Of a stretch of 64,000 nucleotides of DNA, positions 24,290 through 34,899 are shown one piece after another (positions within the stretch are counted from its first letter, which is position 1; each line of letters begins with the position of its first letter). The stretch is from Salticus scenicus. Taxonomy: Eukaryota > Arthropoda > Arachnida > Araneae > Salticidae. The position numbers were made by a program, and so were the translations under genes. The stretch is from the NCBI GenBank assembly GCA_963930645.1, contig OZ005662.1, positions 80,048,841 to 80,112,840 of the forward strand, written 5' to 3'. The notes below the pieces were generated by a model. The model ran no database searches. It saw nothing but the letters and a program-made list of their open reading frames with translations, and was not told where the DNA came from.

Positions 24290-24974
24290 GGGGTCCCACC
24301 ATCCACCCGCCGCACGTGTGCGACGCCCCAATTTTTTATGAACTTGAATCATCATTTTCTGATCTTCTAACTTTTCCGGGGTCTTCAAACTTTTCTAGGA
24401 TCTTGCAACTTCATTTTTAATCTTCTATGTTCCAGGTCTTCAGATTTTCAGGTTTTTAATTCTTCATTCTTGCATGTTTGAGATCTTCTTTTTTCAAATC
24501 TTCAGTTTTTTTCTTTGATGTTTTAAAGGGGACCCACCATCCACCCGCCGCATGTATGCGACGCCCCAATTTTTATATGAACTTGAATCATCATTTCTTC
24601 TTATTTTCTGTGATCTTGCAACTTCATTTTCGTTCTTCTAATTTTCTTTGTTGTAAGTTTGAAAACTTTTTATTTTCAATCTTCTAATTTTTCATTATGA
24701 TCTTCTAATTTTTCTGGGATCTTGCAACTTCATTTTCAATCTTCAAATTTTTCATTCTGATCTTCTAATTTTTCTGGGATCTTGCAACTTCATTTTCAAT
24801 CTTCAAATTTTTCATTCTGATCTCCTAATTTTTCTGTAATCTTGCAACTTCATTTTCGTTCTTCTAATTTTGTTTGTTGTAAGTTTGAAAACTTTTTATT
24901 TTCAAATCTTCAGTTTTTTCTTTATTTCTTTTTAGGGGTCCCACCATCCACCCGCCGCATGTGTGCGACGCCCC
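24290..24974 (+). repeat. Three copies of a 40-bp GC-rich hairpin motif
   Basis: Copies at 24,290-24,329, 24,528-24,567 and 24,935-24,974 each begin GGGG(T/A)CCCACCATCC and end GACGCCCC. The core CGCA-loop-TGCG can form a small stem while the loop varies (CGTG, TGTA, TGTG), so the pairing bases are kept. They stand out from surrounding T-rich DNA in the non-coding strip between the left TIR and the polymerase gene. Confidence 0.7.
24693..24880 (+). repeat. 60-bp tandem repeat near the Polinton left end
   Basis: Three units of 60 bp (ATCTTGCAACTTCATTTTCA, ATCTTCAAATTTTTCATTCT, GATCTTCTAATTTTTCTGGG) run head to tail, with degenerate relatives from about 24,330 to 24,930 between the GC-rich hairpin copies. 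Confidence 0.75.
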
Positions 24975-25070
24975 AAATTTTTTTCTAATTTTTTCTTCAT
25001 TTTTTCAATTTTTTTTCATTTTTCAATTTTTTTTCATTTTACTTATTTTTCAATTTATTTTATTTTTTTT

Positions 25071-28000
25071 TTATTTTATTTGATAGTGACCATAGGCCAA
25101 GGAGTGTACCCCATCATTCAACAAATATCTCTTGTCGTCAAATGGTGAGAGTGACACTTTATTTATATGCATCGTATAAAGTTTGTGACTCTCATGACCA
25201 ATTTTTATTTGGCGGGCCATGCTAATTCTCCGCTCCTGTAGGCAATTTTTATAATTTTGATGTTTTAATTTTTTTCTGATATAGGCCTTTGACACACCCT
25301 TTGCCGTCTTTTTCTCCCCGTCTTCTGACTTTATGCTGTACATCTTGGATTTTAATCCTATGAACTCGTAGATAAATTTTCCATTTAGTTCATCCTTGAA
25401 CTTCCCAACAACTTTTTTGTTTTCTTGTGAATGAAGTGGATGATCTGTAGGATATTCTGAAGTGTCGAAAAGATGCAGGTGTTGTTTGATGTCTTCATAG
25501 ATGTCTGGAGTTGTTATGTGGTATGTGAGTGAGTCTGTGTCTGTGAAAAGTAACTTTGCTTTATCTTGATATGTTTTCTTGATGAAATTGTAGTGGAAGT
25601 CGTACATTAGAAGTTTGGAAAGTTCAAGGATGGTGAATCCAACGTACACAGGACGATTCATTAGTATCGAACTCTTCACCCTCTCCACTGCTGCTAAGTT
25701 TTGATTAAATATTTTAAAATTTTTATAGTATGGGGAGGCGACGATTTTCTCAGCTCTTATTTGAGTATTGCAGAGCTCAATATTTCTTCGTTTTCGAAGA
25801 TTCTCGATTGTTTTCCCGAAGACTGCATTGTTGAGTAACTTGAAGAAATTTTTTTCGAAGGTGGACTTAGACTGCTTGCGTTTTTCGGTGTTAAAAGAGA
25901 TGTACGGTTTGAGCCAAGGTGCTTGCCTGAACTGTAGGACTTTATGGATTTTAGAGAGAATTAAGCCTTGCTGAAGATAAAACTGTAGAATTCTGTAATG
26001 GGTGACATAGTGTTTCTTATGTTGGAGATTCGTTATGAGTTTCTTAGAGGAAGTGAAGGGTCTATTGTTGAGGATTTCTTTAGCATAAGGGGATAGCATA
26101 TTTTCTTGAATTGTGATATGTTCAGGTGCTAGTGGATATTCTGAATGAGTGTCGTGTAGATGTTGGGGGTAGTCTAAATCCACCTCGAAAATAAATCCGA
26201 CGGGTGCATCCGCTTGTAAATTCAGAATGGATTGTGATGAAAAGTTCAGTGGGTCTACCCACTCGAAGCTACCGACTGGAAGATGCTGGCAGCAGGACCA
26301 CCCGTACAAATTATTACTATCCCAGTACATAATGTATTGAGATGGAGATGTTGGATCATACTCTGCAGCCCCGGGAATATTTGATTTGGCATATCTCTGT
26401 GATATTTGGGAGATTCCTCCTCTCACACCCTGCTCGATGAAGAGAAGCATATCCACATCAGAAAACAACTCAAGCTCAACAGATGTCATTTTCAGACACG
26501 CTTGCCATGAAAGACCAGGTGCTGTAAAGCAATGAGTGGGGTCCAACTCATAATATTGTTGACAGAGTTTCCTAAAACTTTGGAAAACATCTGCCAACAA
26601 CAGCACATCGACCTTGACGTATAAATCATGGTATTCACCAAGATCTTCCATGTTAAAGGTGCTCCAAATTTTTTGAGCATGGTTGTAGTCTTCAGAAGAA
26701 ATGTCCTCATCTATTAATTCGTTGTAGAAAGCGCTGGGAGGAGGAAGCTGGCTTTCTTCAAAATTAAAAAAACTTTTTATATGTGAATATGGGTATACAC
26801 CCTTTCTTAAAAGTAGAGAGAAATCTGTTTCTGGATTGAAGTTTTGTTTTAGGAGGTGGAATTCATCTTGTTGTAAATTCTCCACGAGTTTCTCCAAAGA
26901 GGAAGGTAAAAACTGTAGAGAGTCTAGGAAGATGAGATGAACAGGACAATTTTTTTTTACTAATTTAAATGCTGTGTATTTTTCCATTGTGTTAGGGATA
27001 ATTTCTATGGAATAATTTTCTAAACTGCCTAATTCTGAAATTATTATGTGTGCATCATAGTTCTTGAGATTATGGAAGATGACGGGGATACTTTTCGGTT
27101 GTTTCAAATTTAAATTACACCCCACATGAGCAGCACCTCTATATTTACCGCTAAGATGGTCGTGGTCTCTTACTCGTTGTTGTAATAAGGTGTTTCCACA
27201 GATACAACAGGTGGTGGCTTGTTGGAATGAAATTTCTTCATCCGGTGTCAACTGCATGGGTGTGATGTACTTGAGTTTTTGGGCTATTTCGTCTTTTTCT
27301 TGTAGGATTGCTTGAATGAAGTGTTCAGCGGCATTATCACCCCTGAACACTTGAATGGGTTTATATGAATCCCCATCGGGACCCACGATGAGGTAGGCAT
27401 ATCCACAAGGTATGTGTTGAGCTGTTTTTATGGTGAAGGAGGTATTATCATTAGGATTAGCAGTGGAGATGGGACTTATTAGACTTTCGAAGTCTGCATA
27501 TATGATATAGGATTTAGGGTGTTGCATATGGATTGAAGTAAACGATAATTTATTATTGGTGTGATTAGGCATTTTTATATTTTGAATCGGATGGTTCTTG
27601 CAATATTTTTGATGGTCTTTTAAAAGATCTTCTCTGGAAAATCTGTGTAAGCAGCGGAAACAATAAAATCTTACACCGTTATGGTTTGTTTTATGCCCTA
27701 ATAATCTTGAAAAGTGTTTAATATATACATAGTGTTGATTGCCTTCCACATCTTCTAAAAGAAGCAAATTTATCACGTCTTCATCTTCTCGTGAGGAAAT
27801 ATAGAGAGGACAAATTTCATTATCTTGATCATATATGAAGACGTTAATTCTTAAATGGTTTAATTTTTCTATTTCAGAGATTTTTGTGAAAGGTACGGGG
27901 CAGGTAATGTCACCTAGAATTATTTGATTTTCATATGGATAATATTTATTAACTCTATCAGGATTTGTATTGAATTTTAATTTGTGAGCTAATAGAGCCC

Positions 28001-30800
28001 AAATTAAACATTTATTGTCATTATTTTGGATATTTATTAAGGCGTGCTTTCCTTTTAAACTTGTGGGGGTGGGGATGAATTTCCCGCCACGTAAGGGATG
28101 GTATTTAGCACATTTAATTTCTAAATTTATTATTTTTTCCAATACCCACCCCGACCCTAAATTTACAAAATCTTCCACCTTCTGTTTAATTTTTGCAGCC
28201 ATTTCATAAGTGTGGGTGCTTAACTCATGTGAGGTGAATTCAATAAAAACTTGAGAGGTGAAATAAAATGTAGCTATTTCTTTTTCCTTATTCTCTAAAA
28301 CTTTGGAAAATTCGGCTTTAAAAACACTGTGCCACTTTATGGCATTTTTTATAGAAACCTCCTCTTCCAAAATTTCGCAGATTTTTTGGTGGTTATCTTC
28401 GAAAAAAACATCTAAGTCTTTCAAGGTTCCTTCAGTCGGGTGAATTAGGTGTGTGCAAAAAACATTTAATGAATTTTTATTCGGTTTTATATTTTTACTA
28501 ATTTTAATTTTTTTCAAAGGCTGAGGGTTATTTTTACAGTGGAAGGATCTTTGATGTCGCATAAGATTATATTTAGTTGAAAACTTTTCACTGCATTCTA
28601 GACAAGGGTGTGTCGGGGTCTTTTCATGCATTTTTTGGTGTCTTCTCAAATCATCCTTACGAGAAAATTTCTGCTCGCATTCATCGCATGAAAAAGAAGT
28701 TTGTCGCAGATGAATTCTTAGATGTCTATCTAAATGTTCTTTTCTTCCGAATTTTTTATCACAATCTTCACAATTAAATATTTTTTCATTTTTATGCACC
28801 TTCATGTGTCTAAGAAGGACATCTTTTCTAGAAAATGTTTTTCCACAAACTTCGCATTCGAAGGGTTTTTCAGTGTTGTGACTTCTTACATGTCTTTTAA
28901 AGGTTCCCGTATGGGTAAAAACTTTCCCACAGACGGAACATGTCTGAAATAGACAAAAAACCTATTTTAGTATTTTAATTATTTTTTAAAAATTTTAATT
29001 ATTTTTTCACTAACAAGTGTTTTTAATCTATCAAGATTTATCTCCTAACATTTTTCTAACTTAGAGGAAACCTAGCAAGATTTTTTATCCACCTAACATT
29101 TTAAAACTTAGAGGGAAATTCGTTTTTTTCTTCTAACAAGATTTTTTTCTAACCTGTGTTTAGAGAGAATTTATTTTAAAACTTAGAGGGAAATTCGTTT
29201 TTGGAAACCTAACATTTTTGAAAAGTAATGGAAAATTTTTTCCCGCCCCATGCAAAAAAATAAAAAAATATACCTTCGATTTTGCAGTTGTCTCTTCCAT
29301 GTCATCAGAACTATCGGTGTTCATTCCAACATCAGTAGGTATGGGCACTGTGTCGCTGCAGCTACTCTCACCTCCAGAAACTACTTGGATAGAATTCTAA
29401 AAAATAGCAAAAAGAAAAGAAAACAAGTTTTAATTATTTTGTCGAGTTTTTTCAAAAGAGGATTTTATTATAACTTTTTAATTTTATTTTAAGTTTATCT
29501 AATCAAGTTTTTTAATTACTTTAAAGAGTGAATTTAATTTGTATTCTAAGTAAAAATTTATTTTAAGTTTATCTAATCAAGTTTTTTAATTACTTTAAAG
29601 AGTGAATTTAATTTGTATTCTAAGTAAAAATTTATTTTAAGTTTATCTAATCAAGTTTTTTAATTACTTTTAAGAGTGAATTTAATTTTTATTCTAAGTG
29701 AAAATTTATTTTAAGTTTATCTAATCAAGTTTTTTAATTACTTTAAAGAGTGAATTTAATTTGTATTCTAAGTAAAAATTTATTTTAAGTTTATCTAATC
29801 AAGTTTTTTAATTACTTTTAAGAGTGAATTTAATTTTTATTCTAAGTGAAAATTTATTTTAAGTTTATCTAATCAAGTTTTTTAATTACTTTCAAGAGAG
29901 AATTAAATTTTTAACAGAAATGAATGCTGAAAACTCAACTTTAACGGTAAAAAATTTTGAAACTAACATACTTGAGGTTCTGAAGAAGCTGATCTCGACA
30001 TTGGTGGAGTTGGTTCTACAGCATTAATTCCAGCACCAGTCTGAACAACCTTGAACAAAAAAAGAAAAGAAAACATATTTTTTAAAACATTGTATATTAT
30101 TCAAACAGTTAAACAGAAAAAGTGAAATAATTCGTACCATATGACTTTTCAGATGAAGTCTAAGCTCCCTTGTATTAAAATAAGCACCTCCACAAACCGC
30201 GCAACGTAGTGTTGGCTCTACAGGTGCTTCACTCAGATGTGAAGGGCCAGGTTCGTTGTTTAATGCAGGTGCCTAAGAAAAAAGCATAAAAATATTTTAA
30301 GTACAAATCGTATGCTGAAATTTTCCTAGAAAATAAAAAAATGTATTTTTCTTACAGATTTTCGAAGAAGCGAGCGGTTAACAAGTCCCTGGTTCGAGCG
30401 ACGGACAGGATCGTAAGCTTTAAAACCGGGAGGAACTTTGATGGTTGATTCAGTGGATGATTCAATCTGAAATAAGAAAAAAGAATATTTTGAGTATAAA
30501 AATATATTTTAAAATATTCTTCAAGTTTTTAAAGAAATTATATTTACCATTGAATCGTCATCTGAGAAATTGACTGGTGATGTCCAATCGATACAGTTAC
30601 TCTCTAATATCTCACCTAAAATAATCTCTTGGCTAAGTCCAAAATCAAATTCAAACTGAAAAAAGAGAAAAAAAAATATATTAAAGTATATTTTTAAACA
30701 TTTTTTTAAAAAATAATCTAAACATTTTGAAATATTAATAAATGCTTTAAATACATACGTTGGAAATTGCTGGCAAATTTTTGTCGAAAGCGAATTCCAT
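25071..30800 (-). CDS. Polinton protein-primed DNA polymerase B, seven exons
   Basis: Family B polymerase that replicates the element by protein priming. The last exon (25,071-28,943) carries the exonuclease motif YADFES (about 27,490-27,507), NYDAH, the YVKVDVLLLAD third exonuclease motif, polymerase motif A DSNNLYGW (about 26,300), motif B NNAVFGKT (about 25,820), motif C TDTDS (about 25,530-25,545) and KMY. All expected catalytic residues are present. An upstream region holds five C2H2 fingers and a later C2HC-like finger. Upstream exons that I infer from ATG, GT and AG signals are 29,274-29,396, 29,972-30,049, 30,138-30,272 (one more C2H2 finger), 30,356-30,466, 30,548-30,655 and 30,759-30,800 (start ATG). 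Every intron is phase 0 and the exons sum to 1,489 codons plus stop. The polymerase call is near certain. The exon model needs RNA support. Confidence 0.9.
29397..29971 (-). repeat. Intron of polB containing a 74-bp tandem repeat
   Basis: AAGTTTATCTAATCAAGTTT begins at 29,491, 29,565, 29,639, 29,713, 29,787 and 29,861, an exact 74-bp period over about 5.8 units. Two unit types alternate (ACTTTAAAGAG with GTATTCTAAGTAAA, versus ACTTTTAAGAG with TTATTCTAAGTGAA) in the order a, a, b, a, b, ending in a diverged unit. This array makes it the longest of the six polB introns (575 bp against 81-330). Confidence 0.85.
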
Positions 30801-31858
30801 TGTAATGATATTGAACTTCAAAAACACGGGGAAAGTAAAAAGTCGGAGCTAGATTTGAGATCTACTCGAGACGAATTCTGGATGTAGAATGAGAGGAAGG
30901 TGTATGATTTTCACCATCCTGGATGAGGGGAGGGTTACGTCAAAGGGGGCAAAAGGTTAAAAATTTGATCTTCGCTGCAGGGGGGGATGCGAGGGGATGA
31001 TTTTCTCTGCATCTATCCTTTCTCAAAAAAAAAAGAGGGTTGGTTTGAATTGTACATCCCCCCACCTCATAAAATATCAGAGTTGGATTGTAGACGTGAC
31101 TTTGTGAACGAAATAAGATTTGATACGGTTTAGATCTTGTTAGTGTGGGAAATACTTTTCACTTAACAGAAAATGTGAAATTCTTGTCAGATATTTTTTG
31201 AAAAAGAAGTTACTATCGTAAACATTTTGCTTCAAAGTGAAATAAATATTTCGCTTTGAAGGGAATTTAATTTTTTTACTCATACTAAAACAAATTAATA
31301 TTTTGTTTTTACCCCTCAAATAAATTACTTCATGTAAATTAATATGTTTTTTTAAAAAGAATTATTCTTATTTCAAACAATTTTTAATTCTTAAGTAAGA
31401 TTTTTTCTCGAGTTTCACTTTATAGAAAAAGATAACAATTATTAAAAATGATTTATTTTTCAAAAATTAATATATTCCTCATTATTATTTCTTTCTTATA
31501 ATAATAAATAATTTATAAATTAATGTTTTTCTTTTATTTTTTCTCAAATAAGTTTTTACCTAGAAAATAAAATCCGTAAAGAATATTAATAAAGTTAATT
31601 ATTTGTACTCTTTCAGACATATAAATATTTTTATGAATTAATGTTTTTCTTACGGTTAAATATATTCTTTTTATCAAATAAGCTTTTATTTCTTTTTTAT
31701 TTTTTATTTTATTTATTTTTTATTTTTTATTTTTTTTCTTCTTTTCTCAAATAAGCTTTTCACCTATAAAATAAAATACATATATTCAAAAATAATAGAT
31801 TTGAAATAAAACATAGACAGATTTTATATTGAAACAAAAAGTGATTTATTCAAACCAT
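30801..31858. other. Spacer between polB start and AlkB-like gene
   Basis: No gene seen. The polB-proximal 280 bp is unusually G-rich for this element (GGATGAGGGGAGGGTTACGT, GCAGGGGGGGATGCGAGG) and is the likely polB promoter area, though no TATA box is evident. The remainder is AT-rich. A polyadenylation signal for the AlkB-like gene (AATAAA on the minus strand) is at 31,845-31,850. Confidence 0.5.
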
Positions 31859-33469
31859 TTATACATTATTTGAGAAATATTTTTCAAGATAAGTATGGAA
31901 ATATTGCATTGTCAACTTATTAAAAAAGGATTCATTGAAATTACATAAACAATGTTTTGAAATAATGTTTTGAACAATTTTAAAAGTGTTCAAATGTAGC
32001 AAAACAGTTTCTTGAGAAAAGATATATTTATCAAAAGTGTTTAACATTAAACAGTCGTGATCGAACTGACAATCTATATTCAAATCACACCCGTTACATT
32101 CGAAAAATGTATTAATATTTGATTGAATTTCACTACAAATTGATGTTAGATAATGGTTTTGCGCTTCATCGAAAATCATATGTTCCTCACATTCAATTCT
32201 CTTGTTTGAAATCAAAGTTGGGATTTGTTTCACGAGAACACTTTCCATAAGGCAATGTGAAATCTGACTTTTCAATTCGATCAATCTGTTGATCTGATCT
32301 TTGAACAATTTTATACCATTCGACTTGAGATAAAATCCTGCATTATTTGTGTAAAACATTTGTTGCAACAAACACATGTCTTCATTCACAAACGCTGTTA
32401 ACAGTTGGTTGTTTGATATAAAACTATCCTTCACAGAATTGAATTTAAACGAAGATATATTTTTTTGGAAATCTAGCCACGTTATCGTTGTCAGTGAAAT
32501 ACCCAATTTTGTAGGAAAACGATCACCAGTACTATTTTCTGTAAAATTACGAATGTGCACTCGTAAATTTTTTTCATTTTCCAAAATAATTTGCAAAAAT
32601 GTACACCAACCTAAATCCCATTCCCCCAGAATAGGATTTGATTTCTGTCTATGTTGGAAAAATTTATCCAACCAGTCATTATTTGGAATTTCGCAAGACA
32701 GTTCACCACTAGTAGATTGTTCATTTTTAACACAAGAAAGTTCGTTATCACATTTTGAAGCTAATAGTTCAATAGAGGATGATTGTCCAATATTATCAGA
32801 GGGCGATTGTTCGTTTTTTTCACCACAAGACTGTCCACCATTATCAGGAGACGATTGTTCTAAGTCCAATCTAGGTCTTTTTAAAGGTCGAGAAACAGTA
32901 ATAATATGACGAAACGTAAGACTTATTCTTGCATTCTTTATCGAAGGATCTACAGCAATACCGTGAGTGAAAAGTTCATTCGTAGGTTTAGCCATAGTGT
33001 ATAAAGACCCATTGTCTAGTTCAATCACTGTAGAAGGTGTGTTTGGCTTTTTAAATTCAATTTTCCTTGGTACACCAAAACTGAGTACTGCGATAGGGAA
33101 AGTATCATCCAGACTGAATTCGTTATCTTTATGTTGGGAAATGTAACTTTGTCCGTTCGGATACAGATTTAATAAAACATAGTTGTAGGCACATCCAACA
33201 TGCTTTTCGACGATATTTCTAAGTTCCATCATGATTGGGATCCAAGGTTGGGCAACAATTTGAGCACCGCTGAATGCATACACCAGGCCCTCGTCGCCAA
33301 ATGCTAACATTTTTCGTTTCGGTATAACATCTTTTCCCCAAATGTTGAAAGTGGGGGTGTAAAACGGTAAAGTTTTCAACTCGTTAAAATAGTCATCAGC
33401 TTTTTCTTTCTCGATAAAGTTAGGATAATAACTGACATTAAGACCGTTTTCATAAAAGTGGATACTCAT
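31859..33469 (-). CDS. ALKBH2-like Fe(II)/2-oxoglutarate dioxygenase with novel C-terminal region
   Basis: Residues about 1-190 are an AlkB-family DNA demethylase domain: NYVLLNLYPNGQSYISQHKD places the metal ligands H113 and D115, FTHG gives H169, and RISLTFR gives the 2-oxoglutarate-binding arginines R181 and R187. The family oxidatively removes N1-methyladenine and N3-methylcytosine. A serine-rich linker with repeated EQS, GQS and ELSC words (about 195-270) leads to a C-terminal region of about 265 residues that I do not recognise. It holds a C-x2-C-x5-C-x3-H-x-C cluster near its end that could bind metal. I chose the Met at 33,469 because the AlkB fold starts there. An in-frame Met at 33,511 would add 14 residues. 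Such a gene is outside the usual Polinton core set and is best seen as cargo. Confidence 0.85.
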   Translation of the reverse strand: MSIHFYENGLNVSYYPNFIEKEKADDYFNELKTLPFYTPTFNIWGKDVIPKRKMLAFGDEGLVYAFSGAQIVAQPWIPIMMELRNIVEKHVGCAYNYVLLNLYPNGQSYISQHKDNEFSLDDTFPIAVLSFGVPRKIEFKKPNTPSTVIELDNGSLYTMAKPTNELFTHGIAVDPSIKNARISLTFRHIITVSRPLKRPRLDLEQSSPDNGGQSCGEKNEQSPSDNIGQSSSIELLASKCDNELSCVKNEQSTSGELSCEIPNNDWLDKFFQHRQKSNPILGEWDLGWCTFLQIILENEKNLRVHIRNFTENSTGDRFPTKLGISLTTITWLDFQKNISSFKFNSVKDSFISNNQLLTAFVNEDMCLLQQMFYTNNAGFYLKSNGIKLFKDQINRLIELKSQISHCLMESVLVKQIPTLISNKRIECEEHMIFDEAQNHYLTSICSEIQSNINTFFECNGCDLNIDCQFDHDCLMLNTFDKYIFSQETVLLHLNTFKIVQNIISKHCLCNFNESFFNKLTMQYFHTYLEKYFSNNV

Positions 33470-33511
33470 TTTGAAATAAAGTTTAGCACGATGAAAAAAT
33501 ACAACTTGCAA

Positions 33512-33863
33512 AAGCGAGAACAGGAGTCAGAATGAATGTTACCCCCTCAACTCGTGACGTCAAACCCACGCCCGCAATTGTTCAAAAATAACCAATGACC
33601 AAGCTGTGACGTCAAACGCGGGAAATCAATAGTTGCCACACACCTTAAGACTGTTAAAGGTATGCCGTCTACCTGCACCTGGTACCTTCCAACCAACCTG
33701 TGTGGTCAACTGTGGGAACCCAATTGTTACCACATACCCTAAAGCTATTCAAGGAATGTCTTCACCCCCACCACCTGACCCCTCTCAGGTCTTGTCCAAA
33801 CTTGCACGTGTCTACATATTTTAATGAAAGAATGAGGAGACAGAAAATAATAAAAAATTAATT
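33512..33863. promoter_or_regulatory. Regulatory spacer with two full CRE-type sites
   Basis: TGACGTCA occurs at 33,555-33,562 and 33,607-33,614, both followed by AAAC, with a CCAAT word between them (about 33,592). This is directly upstream of the AlkB-like gene on the minus strand and suggests CREB/ATF-responsive transcription. Bases 33,640-33,760 contain a diverged two-copy repeat (GTTGCCACACACCTTAAG and GTTACCACATACCCTAAAG). A minus-strand AATAAA near 33,856 could end the neighbouring upstream gene. Confidence 0.55.
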
Positions 33864-34550
33864 TTATTTAAGACTAATCCAAAATGGGTTTACATGGGAT
33901 TGTTTTCTAACTTTAGGCGTTGACATAGGACGTGATAACAAATTTTTATTTTTAATGAAACTTTGAGGTACATGCATTTCTTTGAGAACTTGTAACAATT
34001 CACCCTGTGCGTTAATAGGTACTTTTTTGTTTGTAGAAAAAATTAAATGAAAAAAGTCTGCAATATTAGAGTTCTGTATTTTTTTATTTTTAAAAGATAC
34101 TATTCCTTTTTCATTCCACTCTAGTTTGTGGGGGCTCGTCTTAAGAAATTCTAGTAATTTCAAAGCTTGTTTTTTCATTCTTGAAGGTACTAAAGTTAAA
34201 GGAAGTTGGTTATAGTCAATTTCTTGTTTGATATGTTCAGGATTCACACTCTCTTGTGTTGGTGTGGGTTCTTGTTTCACAGAATCTTGTTTCACAGAAT
34301 CTTGTTCGGGTTTTGCAGGTTGTTGCTCAACTTCTTCATCAGAACGTTGAATCCACGGTAGATTGTTTTCTTGTAAATTCATTTTTCTTTGCAATAATTC
34401 ATAATAGCGTTGCACTTTTTCGTAATCTGGTAAGGAACTGTTTAATATTTTTAGCAAAGCTTTATCCAATTCACTTAGCTGCTTTTGAGAAGGTGTGTGT
34501 TTGTTCAACACCTCTTCAGGTACCAAAGCAAATTTTTTAGCGAATTCCAT
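33864..34550 (-). CDS. Conserved-type Polinton protein, unknown function
   Basis: 228 residues. The N-terminal half is helical (KQLSELDKALLKILNSSL, KVQRYYELLQRK), then comes a charged glutamine/glutamate linker with repeats of DSVKQ, and a C-terminal domain about 125-215 with LLEFLKTSPHKLEWNEKG, VSFKNKKIQNSNIADFFHLI and a basic tail. I have seen this kind of C-terminal domain as a recurrent hypothetical product in arthropod Polintons but know no function. Its start overlaps the end of the 117-residue gene by 14 nt in another frame, so the two are probably expressed from one transcript. Confidence 0.7.
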   Translation of the reverse strand: MEFAKKFALVPEEVLNKHTPSQKQLSELDKALLKILNSSLPDYEKVQRYYELLQRKMNLQENNLPWIQRSDEEVEQQPAKPEQDSVKQDSVKQEPTPTQESVNPEHIKQEIDYNQLPLTLVPSRMKKQALKLLEFLKTSPHKLEWNEKGIVSFKNKKIQNSNIADFFHLIFSTNKKVPINAQGELLQVLKEMHVPQSFIKNKNLLSRPMSTPKVRKQSHVNPFWISLK

Positions 34551-34890
34551 GGAAGAGTGTGCTGATGGCTGATATGGCAGCGGGGATTAAAATGTTTAAA
34601 AATCCACCTTGTTGAACAATCAGTTTCTTTTTAGTGAATAAGGATCCTTTTTTCGTTCCAATCTTTCTAAGAGTCGATTTATATTTCGCCAACGATCGTT
34701 TCTGAGTAGTAGAAAGAGGCACGTTTCCTTTTAAAACATTCAACGTACACTCGCAGATAGCTTTAACAGTACGATTAGGTAATTTTTTAAGAAAATGTTT
34801 ACGTAATTTATTGGGACATGAGTGAATTAATTCCAGGTCTCTAAGTTGTTCTCTTGACAAAGTCATGTTAGCAACTAACTCTTCACACAC
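34537..34890 (-). CDS. Small Polinton protein with C-terminal hydrophobic segment
   Basis: 117 residues. The N-terminal part is basic and helical (LRKHFLKKLPNRTVKAICEC, LSTTQKRSLAKYKSTLRKIG), and the C-terminus has a glycine-flanked hydrophobic stretch (GGFLNILIPAAISAISTLFHG) that could be a membrane or amphipathic helix. Position between the ATPase and the 228-residue gene, plus this architecture, suggests a virion or assembly-associated protein, but that is inference. An internal Met at codon 9 is an alternative start. Confidence 0.7.
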   Translation of the reverse strand: MCEELVANMTLSREQLRDLELIHSCPNKLRKHFLKKLPNRTVKAICECTLNVLKGNVPLSTTQKRSLAKYKSTLRKIGTKKGSLFTKKKLIVQQGGFLNILIPAAISAISTLFHGIR

Positions 34891-34899
34891 ACTATTACT

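Noticed and set aside
24330..24930. Possible CRISPR array
   Set aside because: The repeats are 60-bp head-to-tail units without unique spacers, in eukaryotic DNA within a transposable element.
32376..32909. 177-residue open frame on the plus strand
   Set aside because: It is antisense to the AlkB-like gene's linker, has serine/cysteine-rich content mirroring that linker, and shows no domain. The minus-strand gene has clear catalytic motifs.
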